Assembly (NCBI RefSeq): GCF_004015795.1
Contig: NZ_ML137218.1
Span: forward strand, 2,142,710 to 2,206,709
Direction: 5' to 3'
DNA: 64,000 nucleotides
Source of the DNA: Falsirhodobacter deserti
GTDB lineage: Bacteria > Pseudomonadota > Alphaproteobacteria > Rhodobacterales > Rhodobacteraceae
The stretch's first letter is position 1. Every line of letters begins with the position of its first letter. Under the pieces are notes generated by a model, which had not been told where the DNA came from, ran no database searches, and worked only from the letters and a program-made list of their open reading frames with translations. Made by a program: the position numbers and the translations under genes. This document shows, piece after piece, positions 45,604-53,880 of this stretch.

Positions 45604-46422
45604 ATGACCGGGCTCGCTCCGCCAGAAACCGAAGAACTACGGCCCATAGACAAGCAGCGGCGCTTCGGCACGGGCCGGGCCGTCGGAGCCCTGATCCTGC
45701 GCGAGATGGCGACCACCTATGGCAGATCGCCCGGCGGTTACCTATGGGCAATCCTTGAACCGGTGGCCGGGATCGTCATGTTGACGCTGGTCTTTTCGCT
45801 GATGCTTCGAACGCCGCCGCTGGGGGTGAACTTCGCGATTTTCTATGCGACGGCGATGATCCCGTTCAGGCTTTATGCGACCCTGACAGCACGCATACAG
45901 ACGGCCATCAACTACTCGCGCCCCCTGCTGGTGTATCCCAGCGTCACCTTCATGGACGCACTTATCGCACGCTTCGCGCTTGCGCTTCTGACGGGACTTC
46001 TGGTGTCCTATATCGTGTTCACCGGCATTCGCATCATGTTCGACACCCGCACCACGGTGGATCTGGCCAATATCGGCCTTGGATACGCGATGCTTACGGT
46101 GTTGGCGCTTGGCATCGGCACACTGAACTGCGTGCTCATTTCCTTTGTCCCGCTTTGGGACAGGATCTGGGGTATCCTGACGACGCCGCTGATGATCCTG
46201 TCCGGCGTCTTCTATACCTTCGACACGCTCCCTGCGGCGGCACAGCAATACCTTTGGTATAACCCGCTGCTGCATGTGGTCGGGCAGGTACGTTCGGGAT
46301 TCTATGCCGAGTATGATGCAAGCTATGTGTCGCCGCTTTACGTGTTCGGCTTCGGGCTTGTCCCCCTGACCCTCGGCCTTATCCTGCTGAGAAGGTGGCA
46401 CCGGGTCATCCTTACGCTATGA
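45604..46422 (+). CDS. kpsM: Capsule polysaccharide ABC-2 transporter permease KpsM
   Basis: A 272-residue ABC-2 permease with six hydrophobic segments, for example ILEPVAGIVMLTLVFSLML, FALALLTGLLVSYIVFTGI and YVFGFGLVPLTLGLILL. REMATTYGRSPGGYLWAILEP and PLMILSGVFYTFDTLPAAAQQYLWYNPLLH are characteristic of KpsM/CtrC-type permeases. With KpsT it exports the capsule. The ATG at 45604 is preferred over a TTG 33 bases upstream. It is divergent from kpsE across a 92-base gap and overlaps the next glycosyltransferase by ATGA. Confidence 0.9.
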   Translation: MTGLAPPETEELRPIDKQRRFGTGRAVGALILREMATTYGRSPGGYLWAILEPVAGIVMLTLVFSLMLRTPPLGVNFAIFYATAMIPFRLYATLTARIQTAINYSRPLLVYPSVTFMDALIARFALALLTGLLVSYIVFTGIRIMFDTRTTVDLANIGLGYAMLTVLALGIGTLNCVLISFVPLWDRIWGILTTPLMILSGVFYTFDTLPAAAQQYLWYNPLLHVVGQVRSGFYAEYDASYVSPLYVFGFGLVPLTLGLILLRRWHRVILTL

Positions 46423-47327
46423 AGATCACGATCCTGCTTGCCACGTTTAACGGGGCGCAGCATCTGGGGGCGCAGCTTGCCTCTATCGCGGCGCAAGACG
46501 GGGTTGATTGGCGGCTGTGGGTATCGGACGATGGCTCGACCGATGGCACCTTGTCGGTCGTGACGGAGTTCGCCCGGACGCATCAGGATCATGAGGTGCG
46601 CCTGATGCAGGGACCGAAAGCGGGATCGGCGGCGAATTTCCTTCACCTTCTGCACCATCCCGATCTGCCCGACGATCCGGTCGCTTTTTGCGACCAAGAC
46701 GATGTCTGGCTGCCGCACAAGCTGCGCCGGGCATCCGACTGGATCGCAAGGCAGCAGGGGCAGGCCCTCTATGGCAGCGCCACGCTTGTCAGCGATGCTG
46801 CTTTGGAGAAAGCCCGCCCGTCGCGTCAACGCGGCTTGCCCTCTTTCCCCCGTGCCTTGGTGCAGAACATCGTTGCGGGAAACACCATGCTTCTGAACCG
46901 GCCGGCGGTGAAGGCCCTGCGGCAGATGCCACCCGCCTGCCCCATCGCGTTCCACGACTGGTGGGTTTACCTTGTTCTGAGCGGCACCGGAGCCGACATA
47001 TTTGTCGATCCCGAACCCGGCCTGCTTTATCGCCAGCACTCGCACAACGAACTGGGAGATGCCGAACGCCTTGTGGCGATGGCGCGCCGCCTGCGGCTTG
47101 TGCGCGATGGAGCTTACGGCCAGTGGCTGCGCACCAACACTAAAGCGCTGCTTCCTTACGCCCCCCAACTTCTGCCGGAACATTCGGTTACCCTGCACCA
47201 GTTTGCAAAAGATCTGGGCAGGCCCGGCCCGTCACGGGTTCGGCGCATGATTCGCGCAGGAATACGGCGTGATGGCGGGGCGCAGACAGCTTTTCTTTAC
47301 GCCTCGGCCCTGAGCGGGCGCGTTTGA
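46419..47327 (+). CDS. Glycosyltransferase family 2 protein
   Basis: A 302-residue GT2 enzyme. The nucleotide-binding part begins KITILLATFNGAQHLGAQLASIAAQ with VSDDGSTDGT, and the metal-binding segment is FCDQDDVWLPHK. IVAGNTMLLNRPAV and FHDWWVYLVL continue the GT-A fold; the pattern is like rhamnosyltransferases of the WsaF/RfbF kind. It adds a sugar to the capsule chain, acceptor unknown. The start at 46419 overlaps the kpsM stop (ATGA), so it is translated with the exporter. No transmembrane segment is seen. Confidence 0.9.
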   Translation: MKITILLATFNGAQHLGAQLASIAAQDGVDWRLWVSDDGSTDGTLSVVTEFARTHQDHEVRLMQGPKAGSAANFLHLLHHPDLPDDPVAFCDQDDVWLPHKLRRASDWIARQQGQALYGSATLVSDAALEKARPSRQRGLPSFPRALVQNIVAGNTMLLNRPAVKALRQMPPACPIAFHDWWVYLVLSGTGADIFVDPEPGLLYRQHSHNELGDAERLVAMARRLRLVRDGAYGQWLRTNTKALLPYAPQLLPEHSVTLHQFAKDLGRPGPSRVRRMIRAGIRRDGGAQTAFLYASALSGRV

Positions 47328-47416
47328 AAGCTGTTGCAGGCCCCCGTCCGGTGCGGCGAGGCCGGCTTAACCTGCGACGGATACTCCTTTGGCATGACCG
47401 CTTCAGGGGACACTGC

Positions 47417-48442
47417 ATGGCTGACACGTCGCTTCTTCTTTCCTTGCCACTGATCCAGCCTGCACAGGCACAGAAACATGTGACGCATAACGATGCTTTG
47501 CGGTTGCTGGACATGCTTGTTCAGACAACCGTGAACAGCCGGAACCTCTCTGTCCCGCCGGACCGGCCAGAGCCCGGCGACCGTTTCATCATCGGCCCCC
47601 ACCCTACGGGCGACTGGGCCGGACAAGAGGCGGCTTTCGCCCTTTGGGATGGCACGGCATGGCAGTTCCTGCCCCCGCAGCCCGGCTGGAAGGCCTTCGT
47701 CAGGGATGAAGGGCAGACGACCGTATTTGCCGATGGCGGCTGGCGCGCACCGCAAGCAGCGATGCTGGGCATCAACGGCACGCCTGACATGCTGAACCGC
47801 CTTCTGGTACAATCGGGTGCAAGCCTGTTCAGCCACGAAGGCACCGATCATCGCATGAAGATCAACAAGGCGGCCACAGCGGACACGGCCAGCCTGCTGT
47901 TCCAGTCGAACTGGTCCGGTCGGGCCGAAATGGGCCTGATGGGCAATGACAGCTTCGAAATCAAGTTGAGTGGGGATGGCGGTTCCTTTTTGACCGCACT
48001 GAAGGCAGATGGTGCCGGCAACGTGGACATGCCGCAAGGCAACATGCGGATCGGGGGCAAGACCGCCTTCCACGGTGGCAACATCCTTGGCACAGTCGGG
48101 ATGTCGAACGGCCAGCCCAGCGGCGCGATCATCGAATCCCGGGCAACGAATGGCGGCCAGCTGACGCGACTGGCCGACGGCACGCAAACCTTCACAAGGA
48201 TCTGCGATGTGGATCTGGCCAGCACTGCCACGCAAACCTTCGGCGCCGTAACTTTCGTCTCGGTTCCGTCGGTTACCGCTTCGCATGTCAGTCCTGCCGC
48301 GTCATCCCTGCTGGCGTTCGGCAACATCGCGGCGGTGGGTCTGGCGAATGGCGCGTTCTTCCTGCGCCTCGCCCGGTCAGGGGCGGCAGTAAGCGGCCCG
48401 GAACGTCAGGTGGTTCTGACGGCCACTGGACGCTGGGCCTGA
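47417..48442 (+). CDS. DUF2793 domain-containing protein
   Basis: A 341-residue protein. The N-terminal 100 residues are a DUF2793 domain: SLPLIQPAQAQKHVTHNDALRLLDMLVQ, PGDRFIIGPHPTGDWAG and AFALWDGTAWQFLPPQPGWKAFV. The rest is beta-rich (SNWSGRAEMGLMGNDSFEIKLSGDG ... GGKTAFHGGN) with a C-terminal head-like domain. DUF2793 proteins are found mainly in phage tail or gene-transfer-agent spike genes of Rhodobacterales, where they bind surface polysaccharide. No phage genes are present here, so this copy may bind the capsule. AGGGGA precedes the ATG. No signal peptide is seen. Confidence 0.8.
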   Translation: MADTSLLLSLPLIQPAQAQKHVTHNDALRLLDMLVQTTVNSRNLSVPPDRPEPGDRFIIGPHPTGDWAGQEAAFALWDGTAWQFLPPQPGWKAFVRDEGQTTVFADGGWRAPQAAMLGINGTPDMLNRLLVQSGASLFSHEGTDHRMKINKAATADTASLLFQSNWSGRAEMGLMGNDSFEIKLSGDGGSFLTALKADGAGNVDMPQGNMRIGGKTAFHGGNILGTVGMSNGQPSGAIIESRATNGGQLTRLADGTQTFTRICDVDLASTATQTFGAVTFVSVPSVTASHVSPAASSLLAFGNIAAVGLANGAFFLRLARSGAAVSGPERQVVLTATGRWA

Positions 48443-48506
48443 ATCGCGACAAAGCTCACCTTCCGCCACTCTTCCGCCGCATTTCAGGAAGAAGGTCTTA
48501 ACGCCG

Positions 48507-48547
48507 GATCACGTTGAATCACCCAAAGGGAGAGTTTCAACGTGATC
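48507..48547 (+). promoter_or_regulatory. Inverted repeat sequestering the RTX gene start codon
   Basis: GATCACGTTGAA (48507-48518) and TTCAACGTGATC (48536-48547) are perfect 12-base complements. The 17-base loop between them contains the ribosome-binding site AAGGGAG, and the GTG start (48542-48544) lies in the right arm. In RNA this would hide the start codon; in DNA it could be an operator. Confidence 0.65.
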
Positions 48548-51500
48548 AAGCTGGAATATTCGCACAGCTTCATGGGAAGCCGGACGTCGCTGCTGACCGG
48601 TATAACCGACCTCGCCCTGAAGCAGAGCGGCGATACGACAGTACTATATTCGGCCACCTCGGCGGGGGCTGGCCTTTCAGCGCTGAGGGTCTCGGGCAGC
48701 GGGCTGTCGACGCTTTGGCAAGGCACGATCTCGGGGGCTCCCCTTGCCGGGCAAGCGCCGGAACTGGAATTTCTTGGCGATCAGCTGGTCGTGCCAGGCT
48801 ATGCCGGCAGCAAGCTGCCCCTTTACGGGAGTGGCGGAACCGGCGCGTTATCCGCCACGGGCAACCTGAGCCTCGGCAGGTCGGTGGCGGATACCCTGAC
48901 CGTTGATGCACACGGGCACAAGTTTCTTTATGCGGTCGACATCACGGGTAAGGCGATTATCACCTATACGCTTACCGGCAGCAGCGCCGGGGAGATCTTC
49001 AGCACCAGCCTTGGCGATAACGTGCAGGTCGGGCAGCCCGGTCCGGATCTGGGGGCCATGGCCACTGTCAAGGTGGGGGACAAGCCCTTCCTGATCGCCA
49101 CCAGCCCGGGGGGCGGCTCCGTCCTGTCCTGGTCTATCGCCAGCACGGGGAAGCTGACGATGGCCGGACAGTCGGGAAGCGCCGAAGGCTTGGGGATGAC
49201 GGGGCCGGACCACCTTGCTACCGCGCAGGTGAACGGCAAGATCTACATCATTGCCGGGGCCAGCGGATCTTCCTCAATTTCCGTGATCGAGGTAGGGGCC
49301 GATGGCAAGCTGACCGCGCGCGACCATGTCATCGACACGTTGGAAACCCGCTTCAACGGCCTCAATGCCCTGACGACGGTGGAGGTTGAAGGGCGCGTCT
49401 ATGTTATCGCTGGCGGGGCGGATGACGGGCTGACGCTGATGACGCTGCTTCCGGACGGAACGCTGCTGGCGCTGGATGTCCTTGCGGATGATACGGATCG
49501 TATCTTGGCAAACATATCAGCCCTTGCTGCCGTGGGCGTCGATCGCGGAATCCGCATCTTTTCGGCCAGTGGCGCTGAAAGCGGAATTGCGGATCTTAAG
49601 GTCGACCTGTCCGGCGCGGGCCTGAACCTTTACGGCAACAAATCAGGCAACATCCTGTCAGGGGCTGCGAAGGATGATGTTCTTTGGGGTGCGGCGGGAA
49701 ACGACACGCTTTCAGGCGGCGATGGCGATGACATCCTTATCGACGGGGCTGGTTCGGACAGTATGCGCGGGGGCCGCGGTGCGGACATCTTCGTTCTTTC
49801 CGCCGACGGCGAGGCTGATACCATCCTCGACTTCAACCCGGCCGAGGATCGGCTGGACCTTTCCCGCTGGCTTCTTCTGCATCAGGCCAATCAGCTTGGG
49901 GTCCAGATGACAACCGATGGCGCGATCCTGACCTTCGGGAACGAGGTGCTGCGCATTGTCACCGCTGATGGGCGACCGCTGAGTGCAGGCCAGATCCACG
50001 GGCTGGAGGTTTCAGGCCCCTTCTCGCGCATACCCATCATTCCTGCAGAGCCATCCGACAAAGCCCTGAAAGGCGGCCCGGGTGACGACAGGCTTGTAGG
50101 CGGCCCGGGTGATGACACCCTTGAAGGCCGTGGGGGCGCGGATACGCTTGTTGGCGGCGATGGAAGCGACTGGGCCAGCTATGCCAGCGCATTGAGCGGG
50201 GTCTATGCCAACCTGACGGCTCCCCGTCATAACACGGGCGATGCAGCAGGCGATGTTTATGACGGGATTGTCAACCTGATCGGCTCGGCCTTCGATGACA
50301 GGTTGCAGGGCAACGGGCTGTCCAACACGCTTATCGGCGGAAGCGGCAACGATTTTCTTGTGGGTGCTGCAGGTGATGATTTGCTGCTGGGGGATACGGG
50401 CGATGACCGTTTCGTCGGCGGGGCCGGAGCAGACACGATGGATGGCGGGGCGGGACGGGACACCGTGGATTACCGAGATTCCCGCTTCGGGATCACGATC
50501 GACCTGGGCAATCCTGCGCGCAATACCGGCATCGCCACCGGCGATGTGTTCATCTCGATCGAGGATGTGGCAGGCGGCCGCGCGAAAGATACGATCATCG
50601 GCACCATTGCCAACAACAAGATCAACGGAGCGGCCGGGGACGACCGCATCGATGGCGGTGGTGGCAATGACACGCTGGAAGGTGGCGTAGGCAACGACAC
50701 CTTCGTCGGGGGCCTTGGCCAGGATACCATGGATGGCGGCCCGGGCACCGATCTTGTCGATTATTCCTCCGACAGGTCGGGACTTACGGTTGATATGCTG
50801 AACGGGGCCCGCAGCACCGGGCTTGCAGCGGGCGATACCCTTATCGCCATCGAGAACCTGCTGGGCGGGCGTGGGAACGACGTATTGCTGGGAAATAACG
50901 CGGGCAACGTCATCAATGGCGGCAATGGCAATGATGTGATCCATGGCCGCCGCGGCGATGATACCCTTCTTGGCGGAAACGGAAACGACACCTTGTTCGG
51001 TGATGCAGGTGCCGATCGGCTGGATGGCGGGGCGGGTCGAGATGCGGCGAGCTATGCCAACATATCGAATGGCCTGCGCGTGGCCCTCTTCAACCCGTCA
51101 TTCAACACCAATGTTGCCAAAGGAGACGTCTTCAGATCGATCGAGGATCTTATCGGCGGAAGCGGCAATGACACCTTGTTCGGAAACAACGGTGCGAACC
51201 AGATCTTCGGCGGAAGCGGTTCCGATGAGGTACAAGGGCGAGGGGGCAATGACACCTTGTTTGGCGAGGATGGCCACGACCTGCTGATCGGGGGCGACGG
51301 CAATGATGTGCTTTACGGCGGCGCAGGCAATGACACCCTGATCGGTGATCAGGGGGCCGACGCGATGTTTGGCGGCGACGGTTTCGACTTCGCAGACTAC
51401 CGCCTCGACAGGGGCGGCGCGGTGATCGATCTGGTCTATAGCGGTCGGAACACCGGTATGGCCACGAAAGACACCTACTCCTCGATCGAAGGGGTCCGCG

Positions 51501-51853
51501 GCGGCAGCGGTCATGACCATATTTCGGGCAATGAAGAAGAAAACCGGCTGATCGGGGGGGCTGGAAACGATACGTTGGACGGGCGCGGCGGCATGGACAC
51601 GCTGACAGGGGGCGCCGGGGCGGATCACTTCATCTTCAGCGCAGGCCGGAACCGCATCACCGACTTTACGCCCGGCGTCGACAAGCTGGTTTTGGACCGT
51701 GAGATTCTGAACGGCCAGTCCATCTCGGAAGTGATAGCTGCACAAACCATCAACGGCCGTTCTGCCACGCTGACTGTTGATGACGGGCATGTCCTAGTGC
51801 TGGACGGCATTCGCGATGCATCGGCCATCCTTGGAGACATCATTCTGGTCTAA
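48542..51853 (+). CDS. RTX (hemolysin-type calcium-binding repeat) protein, probable type I secretion substrate
   Basis: A 1103-residue acidic protein. Residues about 1-355 form a beta-propeller-like region (repeated strands such as [21 protein letters not shown] and [19 protein letters not shown]). From about residue 375 on there are many GGxGxDxLx nonapeptides. Residues about 540-1033 hold five modules of about 97-115 residues, each with an N-terminal part like VDYSxxxxGxxVDLxxxxxNTGxAxGD and then calcium repeats. The C-terminus GDIILV resembles a type I secretion signal. No protease or lipase motif is seen, and no T1SS exporter gene is nearby. GTG start with AAAGGGAGA upstream. Confidence 0.9.
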   Translation: MIKLEYSHSFMGSRTSLLTGITDLALKQSGDTTVLYSATSAGAGLSALRVSGSGLSTLWQGTISGAPLAGQAPELEFLGDQLVVPGYAGSKLPLYGSGGTGALSATGNLSLGRSVADTLTVDAHGHKFLYAVDITGKAIITYTLTGSSAGEIFSTSLGDNVQVGQPGPDLGAMATVKVGDKPFLIATSPGGGSVLSWSIASTGKLTMAGQSGSAEGLGMTGPDHLATAQVNGKIYIIAGASGSSSISVIEVGADGKLTARDHVIDTLETRFNGLNALTTVEVEGRVYVIAGGADDGLTLMTLLPDGTLLALDVLADDTDRILANISALAAVGVDRGIRIFSASGAESGIADLKVDLSGAGLNLYGNKSGNILSGAAKDDVLWGAAGNDTLSGGDGDDILIDGAGSDSMRGGRGADIFVLSADGEADTILDFNPAEDRLDLSRWLLLHQANQLGVQMTTDGAILTFGNEVLRIVTADGRPLSAGQIHGLEVSGPFSRIPIIPAEPSDKALKGGPGDDRLVGGPGDDTLEGRGGADTLVGGDGSDWASYASALSGVYANLTAPRHNTGDAAGDVYDGIVNLIGSAFDDRLQGNGLSNTLIGGSGNDFLVGAAGDDLLLGDTGDDRFVGGAGADTMDGGAGRDTVDYRDSRFGITIDLGNPARNTGIATGDVFISIEDVAGGRAKDTIIGTIANNKINGAAGDDRIDGGGGNDTLEGGVGNDTFVGGLGQDTMDGGPGTDLVDYSSDRSGLTVDMLNGARSTGLAAGDTLIAIENLLGGRGNDVLLGNNAGNVINGGNGNDVIHGRRGDDTLLGGNGNDTLFGDAGADRLDGGAGRDAASYANISNGLRVALFNPSFNTNVAKGDVFRSIEDLIGGSGNDTLFGNNGANQIFGGSGSDEVQGRGGNDTLFGEDGHDLLIGGDGNDVLYGGAGNDTLIGDQGADAMFGGDGFDFADYRLDRGGAVIDLVYSGRNTGMATKDTYSSIEGVRGGSGHDHISGNEEENRLIGGAGNDTLDGRGGMDTLTGGAGADHFIFSAGRNRITDFTPGVDKLVLDREILNGQSISEVIAAQTINGRSATLTVDDGHVLVLDGIRDASAILGDIILV
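50158..51640 (+). repeat. Five tandem coding repeats in the RTX gene
   Basis: Module starts lie near 50158, 50452, 50744, 51035 and 51380, so the first four are spaced by about 291-294 bases and the fourth is extended to about 345 by extra calcium-binding nonapeptides. Each encodes a (D/S)YxxxxxG segment, NTGxAxGD, a SIEDxxGG element and then GGxGxD repeats. The DNA copies have diverged, so expansion is not recent. Confidence 0.75.
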
Positions 51854-51858
51854 GCTGT

Positions 51859-52944
51859 TCAGTTGCCGTTGATCTGACGCTCCAGCGCGATGATCCTGTT
51901 CTTGTAACGATCCACGTCCCGGCGCAGTGCAGCAAGCATGGCGGCTGTTTCGTCCTCTTCCCCGCCAGCGTCGGCCACGACAGGGGAAAGCACGCCATAC
52001 CGGCCCAGAAATTCCCCGATGATGCGGCCCACCATGAAGTCGCTGACATGTAGGCGATCTTCCTGCCAGGCCAACGCCGGATCACTGTGCAGCACAGCTT
52101 CATAGCTTGGGAAATAATCCACACCGTCGAGATCCTGGGTCAGGCGATGGGCAGCAACCCGAAGCGTCGCCTTGGACGTCATGTTCGCGATGATCACGTC
52201 CTCATCGGTGAACGTCCGGCCCAGCGCGACGGGCGAAACGGTCAAGACGATCCGTTGGTCCTTCCGTCCGTGGGCACGCAGAACCGCGATGATGTTCTTG
52301 AGGGCGGTGACACAGTCCTTCACCGACAGGCAGCGGAAGGCGAAACGACCCTTGTTGCGGGCAAGAAATTTCGGATCGGGCAGCACATTCAGCGTCAGTT
52401 CGGTCTGCAGGTCGACCCACGCCTCGATCAGACCCAAGGTGATGATGACCACATCCGCGTCGAAGGCTTGCGCGAAATATGCGTTCAGGGCCTTCCGCCG
52501 GGCCAGAACCTGTTCCTTTGTGCCGTTGCCGGAGTTTTGCCGCAGATGGGGATCATGCCAGACATCGTCCCCTTCAAGCTGGAACAGCGCCTCTTCGGGA
52601 AAACGCTCGGCACCCGAAGCCCAGCGAAGCTCCTGCAGGATCGCATGGGGGTTGTACTTGTTCAGGATGCCGGTGGCGCGTGCGGCGGAGTCGCCCAGGT
52701 CGGGAAGGTCAAGACGCAGGCTGCTGACGGTTGCACCTGCATCCTGCAGTCGCTCCTCGACATTGCGTGCAAAGCACGATCCGATCGCAAAGAACGTGTC
52801 GGCCGCGCTGGCGGTGAATGACTGGCGCCCCTGCGGGATTACAATGCGCTTTGCGATGCGGGCCGCTGCACTGGCGTCCGTGCCATTCCAACGGTCAAGC
52901 GGGTTGTCGCGCCCTGTGCGCAACGCGTTCTTGGCAGAGATCAT
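51859..52944 (-). CDS. GSCFA-domain protein (SGNH-like hydrolase/acyltransferase fold)
   Basis: A 361-residue protein with the family-naming motif FFAIGSCFARNVEERL (GSCFA at residues 55-59). Further family blocks are NKYNPHAILQELRWA, DADVVIITLGLIEAWVD and RIVLTVSPVALGRTF, with SKATLRVAAHRL later. GSCFA proteins are related to SGNH/GDSL hydrolases and often lie in polysaccharide loci, where esterase or acyltransferase activity is suspected. The C-terminal 40 residues (TAAMLAALRRDVDRYKNRIIALERQ) look like a coiled coil. It converges with the RTX gene, with 5 bases between stops, and is divergent from a sulfotransferase. Confidence 0.87.
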   Translation of the reverse strand: MISAKNALRTGRDNPLDRWNGTDASAAARIAKRIVIPQGRQSFTASAADTFFAIGSCFARNVEERLQDAGATVSSLRLDLPDLGDSAARATGILNKYNPHAILQELRWASGAERFPEEALFQLEGDDVWHDPHLRQNSGNGTKEQVLARRKALNAYFAQAFDADVVIITLGLIEAWVDLQTELTLNVLPDPKFLARNKGRFAFRCLSVKDCVTALKNIIAVLRAHGRKDQRIVLTVSPVALGRTFTDEDVIIANMTSKATLRVAAHRLTQDLDGVDYFPSYEAVLHSDPALAWQEDRLHVSDFMVGRIIGEFLGRYGVLSPVVADAGGEEDETAAMLAALRRDVDRYKNRIIALERQINGN

Positions 52945-52997
52945 CGTAAGCTCATTTGACAGGAGGGCTTACCAACCTCTCGCAACTTTCTACCTGC

Positions 52998-53012
52998 CAA
53001 TCAACATGATTG
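52998..53012. promoter_or_regulatory. Operator-like dyad between GSCFA and sulfotransferase genes
   Basis: CAATCA-ACA-TGATTG is a perfect 6-base dyad in the 156-base divergent gap. It differs in spacing and sequence from the FnrL box. Nothing else is recognised in this gap apart from likely promoters. Confidence 0.4.
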
Positions 53013-53100
53013 AAATAGCTGGTTGCACACACCCCCCGGCGCCGAGATATTGCGCGGCGAAAAACGCTGGCCACAAGCGTTCAAAGCAGAATGGAACAGG

Positions 53101-53880
53101 ATGTCTGATCTCAAGAGAAAACTGATCGTGTCTGGGGTGGCGCGCAGCGGAACGACAGCATTGGCCGAACTTCTGAACAGCCATGAGGGCGTCTGTGTCG
53201 GGATCGAGAGGTTCAAGTTCCAGTTTCTTCTGCGTCAGAACTACTCTCGAAAACTGTTCAGCAAAGAGCGGTTCTTCCGGTTCGAGCCACAGGACACCAA
53301 TCTTCGCCCCGATGTTCGCCCCGCTTGGGTGGAAACATACGAGCGCATGGCCCAGAAGTGGGACGACGCGCTGATCGTGGGCGACAAGGTTCCGGACCTG
53401 ACCCCGATCCTGCCCGACTTCATCGCCCAGAATCCAGGTTTTCGCTACATTTACATCCTCAGGAACCTTAGGGATGTCGGCCTTTCGTGGCAGGCGCGCG
53501 CCAACCGGACCCGAGATCCGTGGCCGGCAACCAAGGATTTCGCAGCGGCCTGTGAAAGCTGGTCGACACAGTATGCAGAGCTGAAAGCCTATCTCGACAA
53601 GCCTGACCGGCCCGACAACATCCTGCTTCTGGATTATGATCGCATGTTCGCGGTTCCCGACGAGACCGAACGCACGATCCTGTCCTTTCTCGATCTTCCG
53701 CAGAGTGCGGCAATGCGGCAAACGCTGGAAAAGCATTCTGCCTTCGCTGCTGACCGCAAGCCGCGCAAGATGAACGCCGAGATGCAGGCAGTCCATGACA
53801 GCACGGACAAGGCCGCCTATGACGCACTGTGCCAGATGGCGCATCAGGCTGAACTGGTTCTGAACCGCGATGATGAATGA
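53101..53880 (+). CDS. Sulfotransferase family protein
   Basis: A 259-residue protein with the PAPS-binding loop VSGVARSGTTALAELLNSH (RSGTT at residues 15-19) and the 3'-phosphate motif RYIYILRNLRDVGLSWQARANR. A late segment NILLLDYDRMFAVPDETERTILSFLDL matches sulfotransferase family 3-like enzymes. It probably sulfates a sugar of the capsule; it is clearly different from the Stf0-type enzyme 10 kb upstream. The ATG at 53101 was chosen because the PAPS loop should lie near the N-terminus. It overlaps the next gene by 11 bases. Confidence 0.83.
   Translation: MSDLKRKLIVSGVARSGTTALAELLNSHEGVCVGIERFKFQFLLRQNYSRKLFSKERFFRFEPQDTNLRPDVRPAWVETYERMAQKWDDALIVGDKVPDLTPILPDFIAQNPGFRYIYILRNLRDVGLSWQARANRTRDPWPATKDFAAACESWSTQYAELKAYLDKPDRPDNILLLDYDRMFAVPDETERTILSFLDLPQSAAMRQTLEKHSAFAADRKPRKMNAEMQAVHDSTDKAAYDALCQMAHQAELVLNRDDE

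Noticed and set aside
47417..48442. Prophage or gene transfer agent remnant
   Set aside because: Only the DUF2793 protein has phage-like kin; no capsid, portal, terminase, tail or integrase gene lies nearby.
50158..51640. Tandem repeats as a CRISPR array or satellite
   Set aside because: The periodicity comes from coding repeats of the RTX protein; copies are diverged and in frame, with no spacer pattern.
52998..53012. FnrL (anaerobic regulator) box
   Set aside because: The FnrL pattern is TTGAT-N4-ATCAA; the dyad here is CAATCA-N3-TGATTG, with different sequence and spacing.
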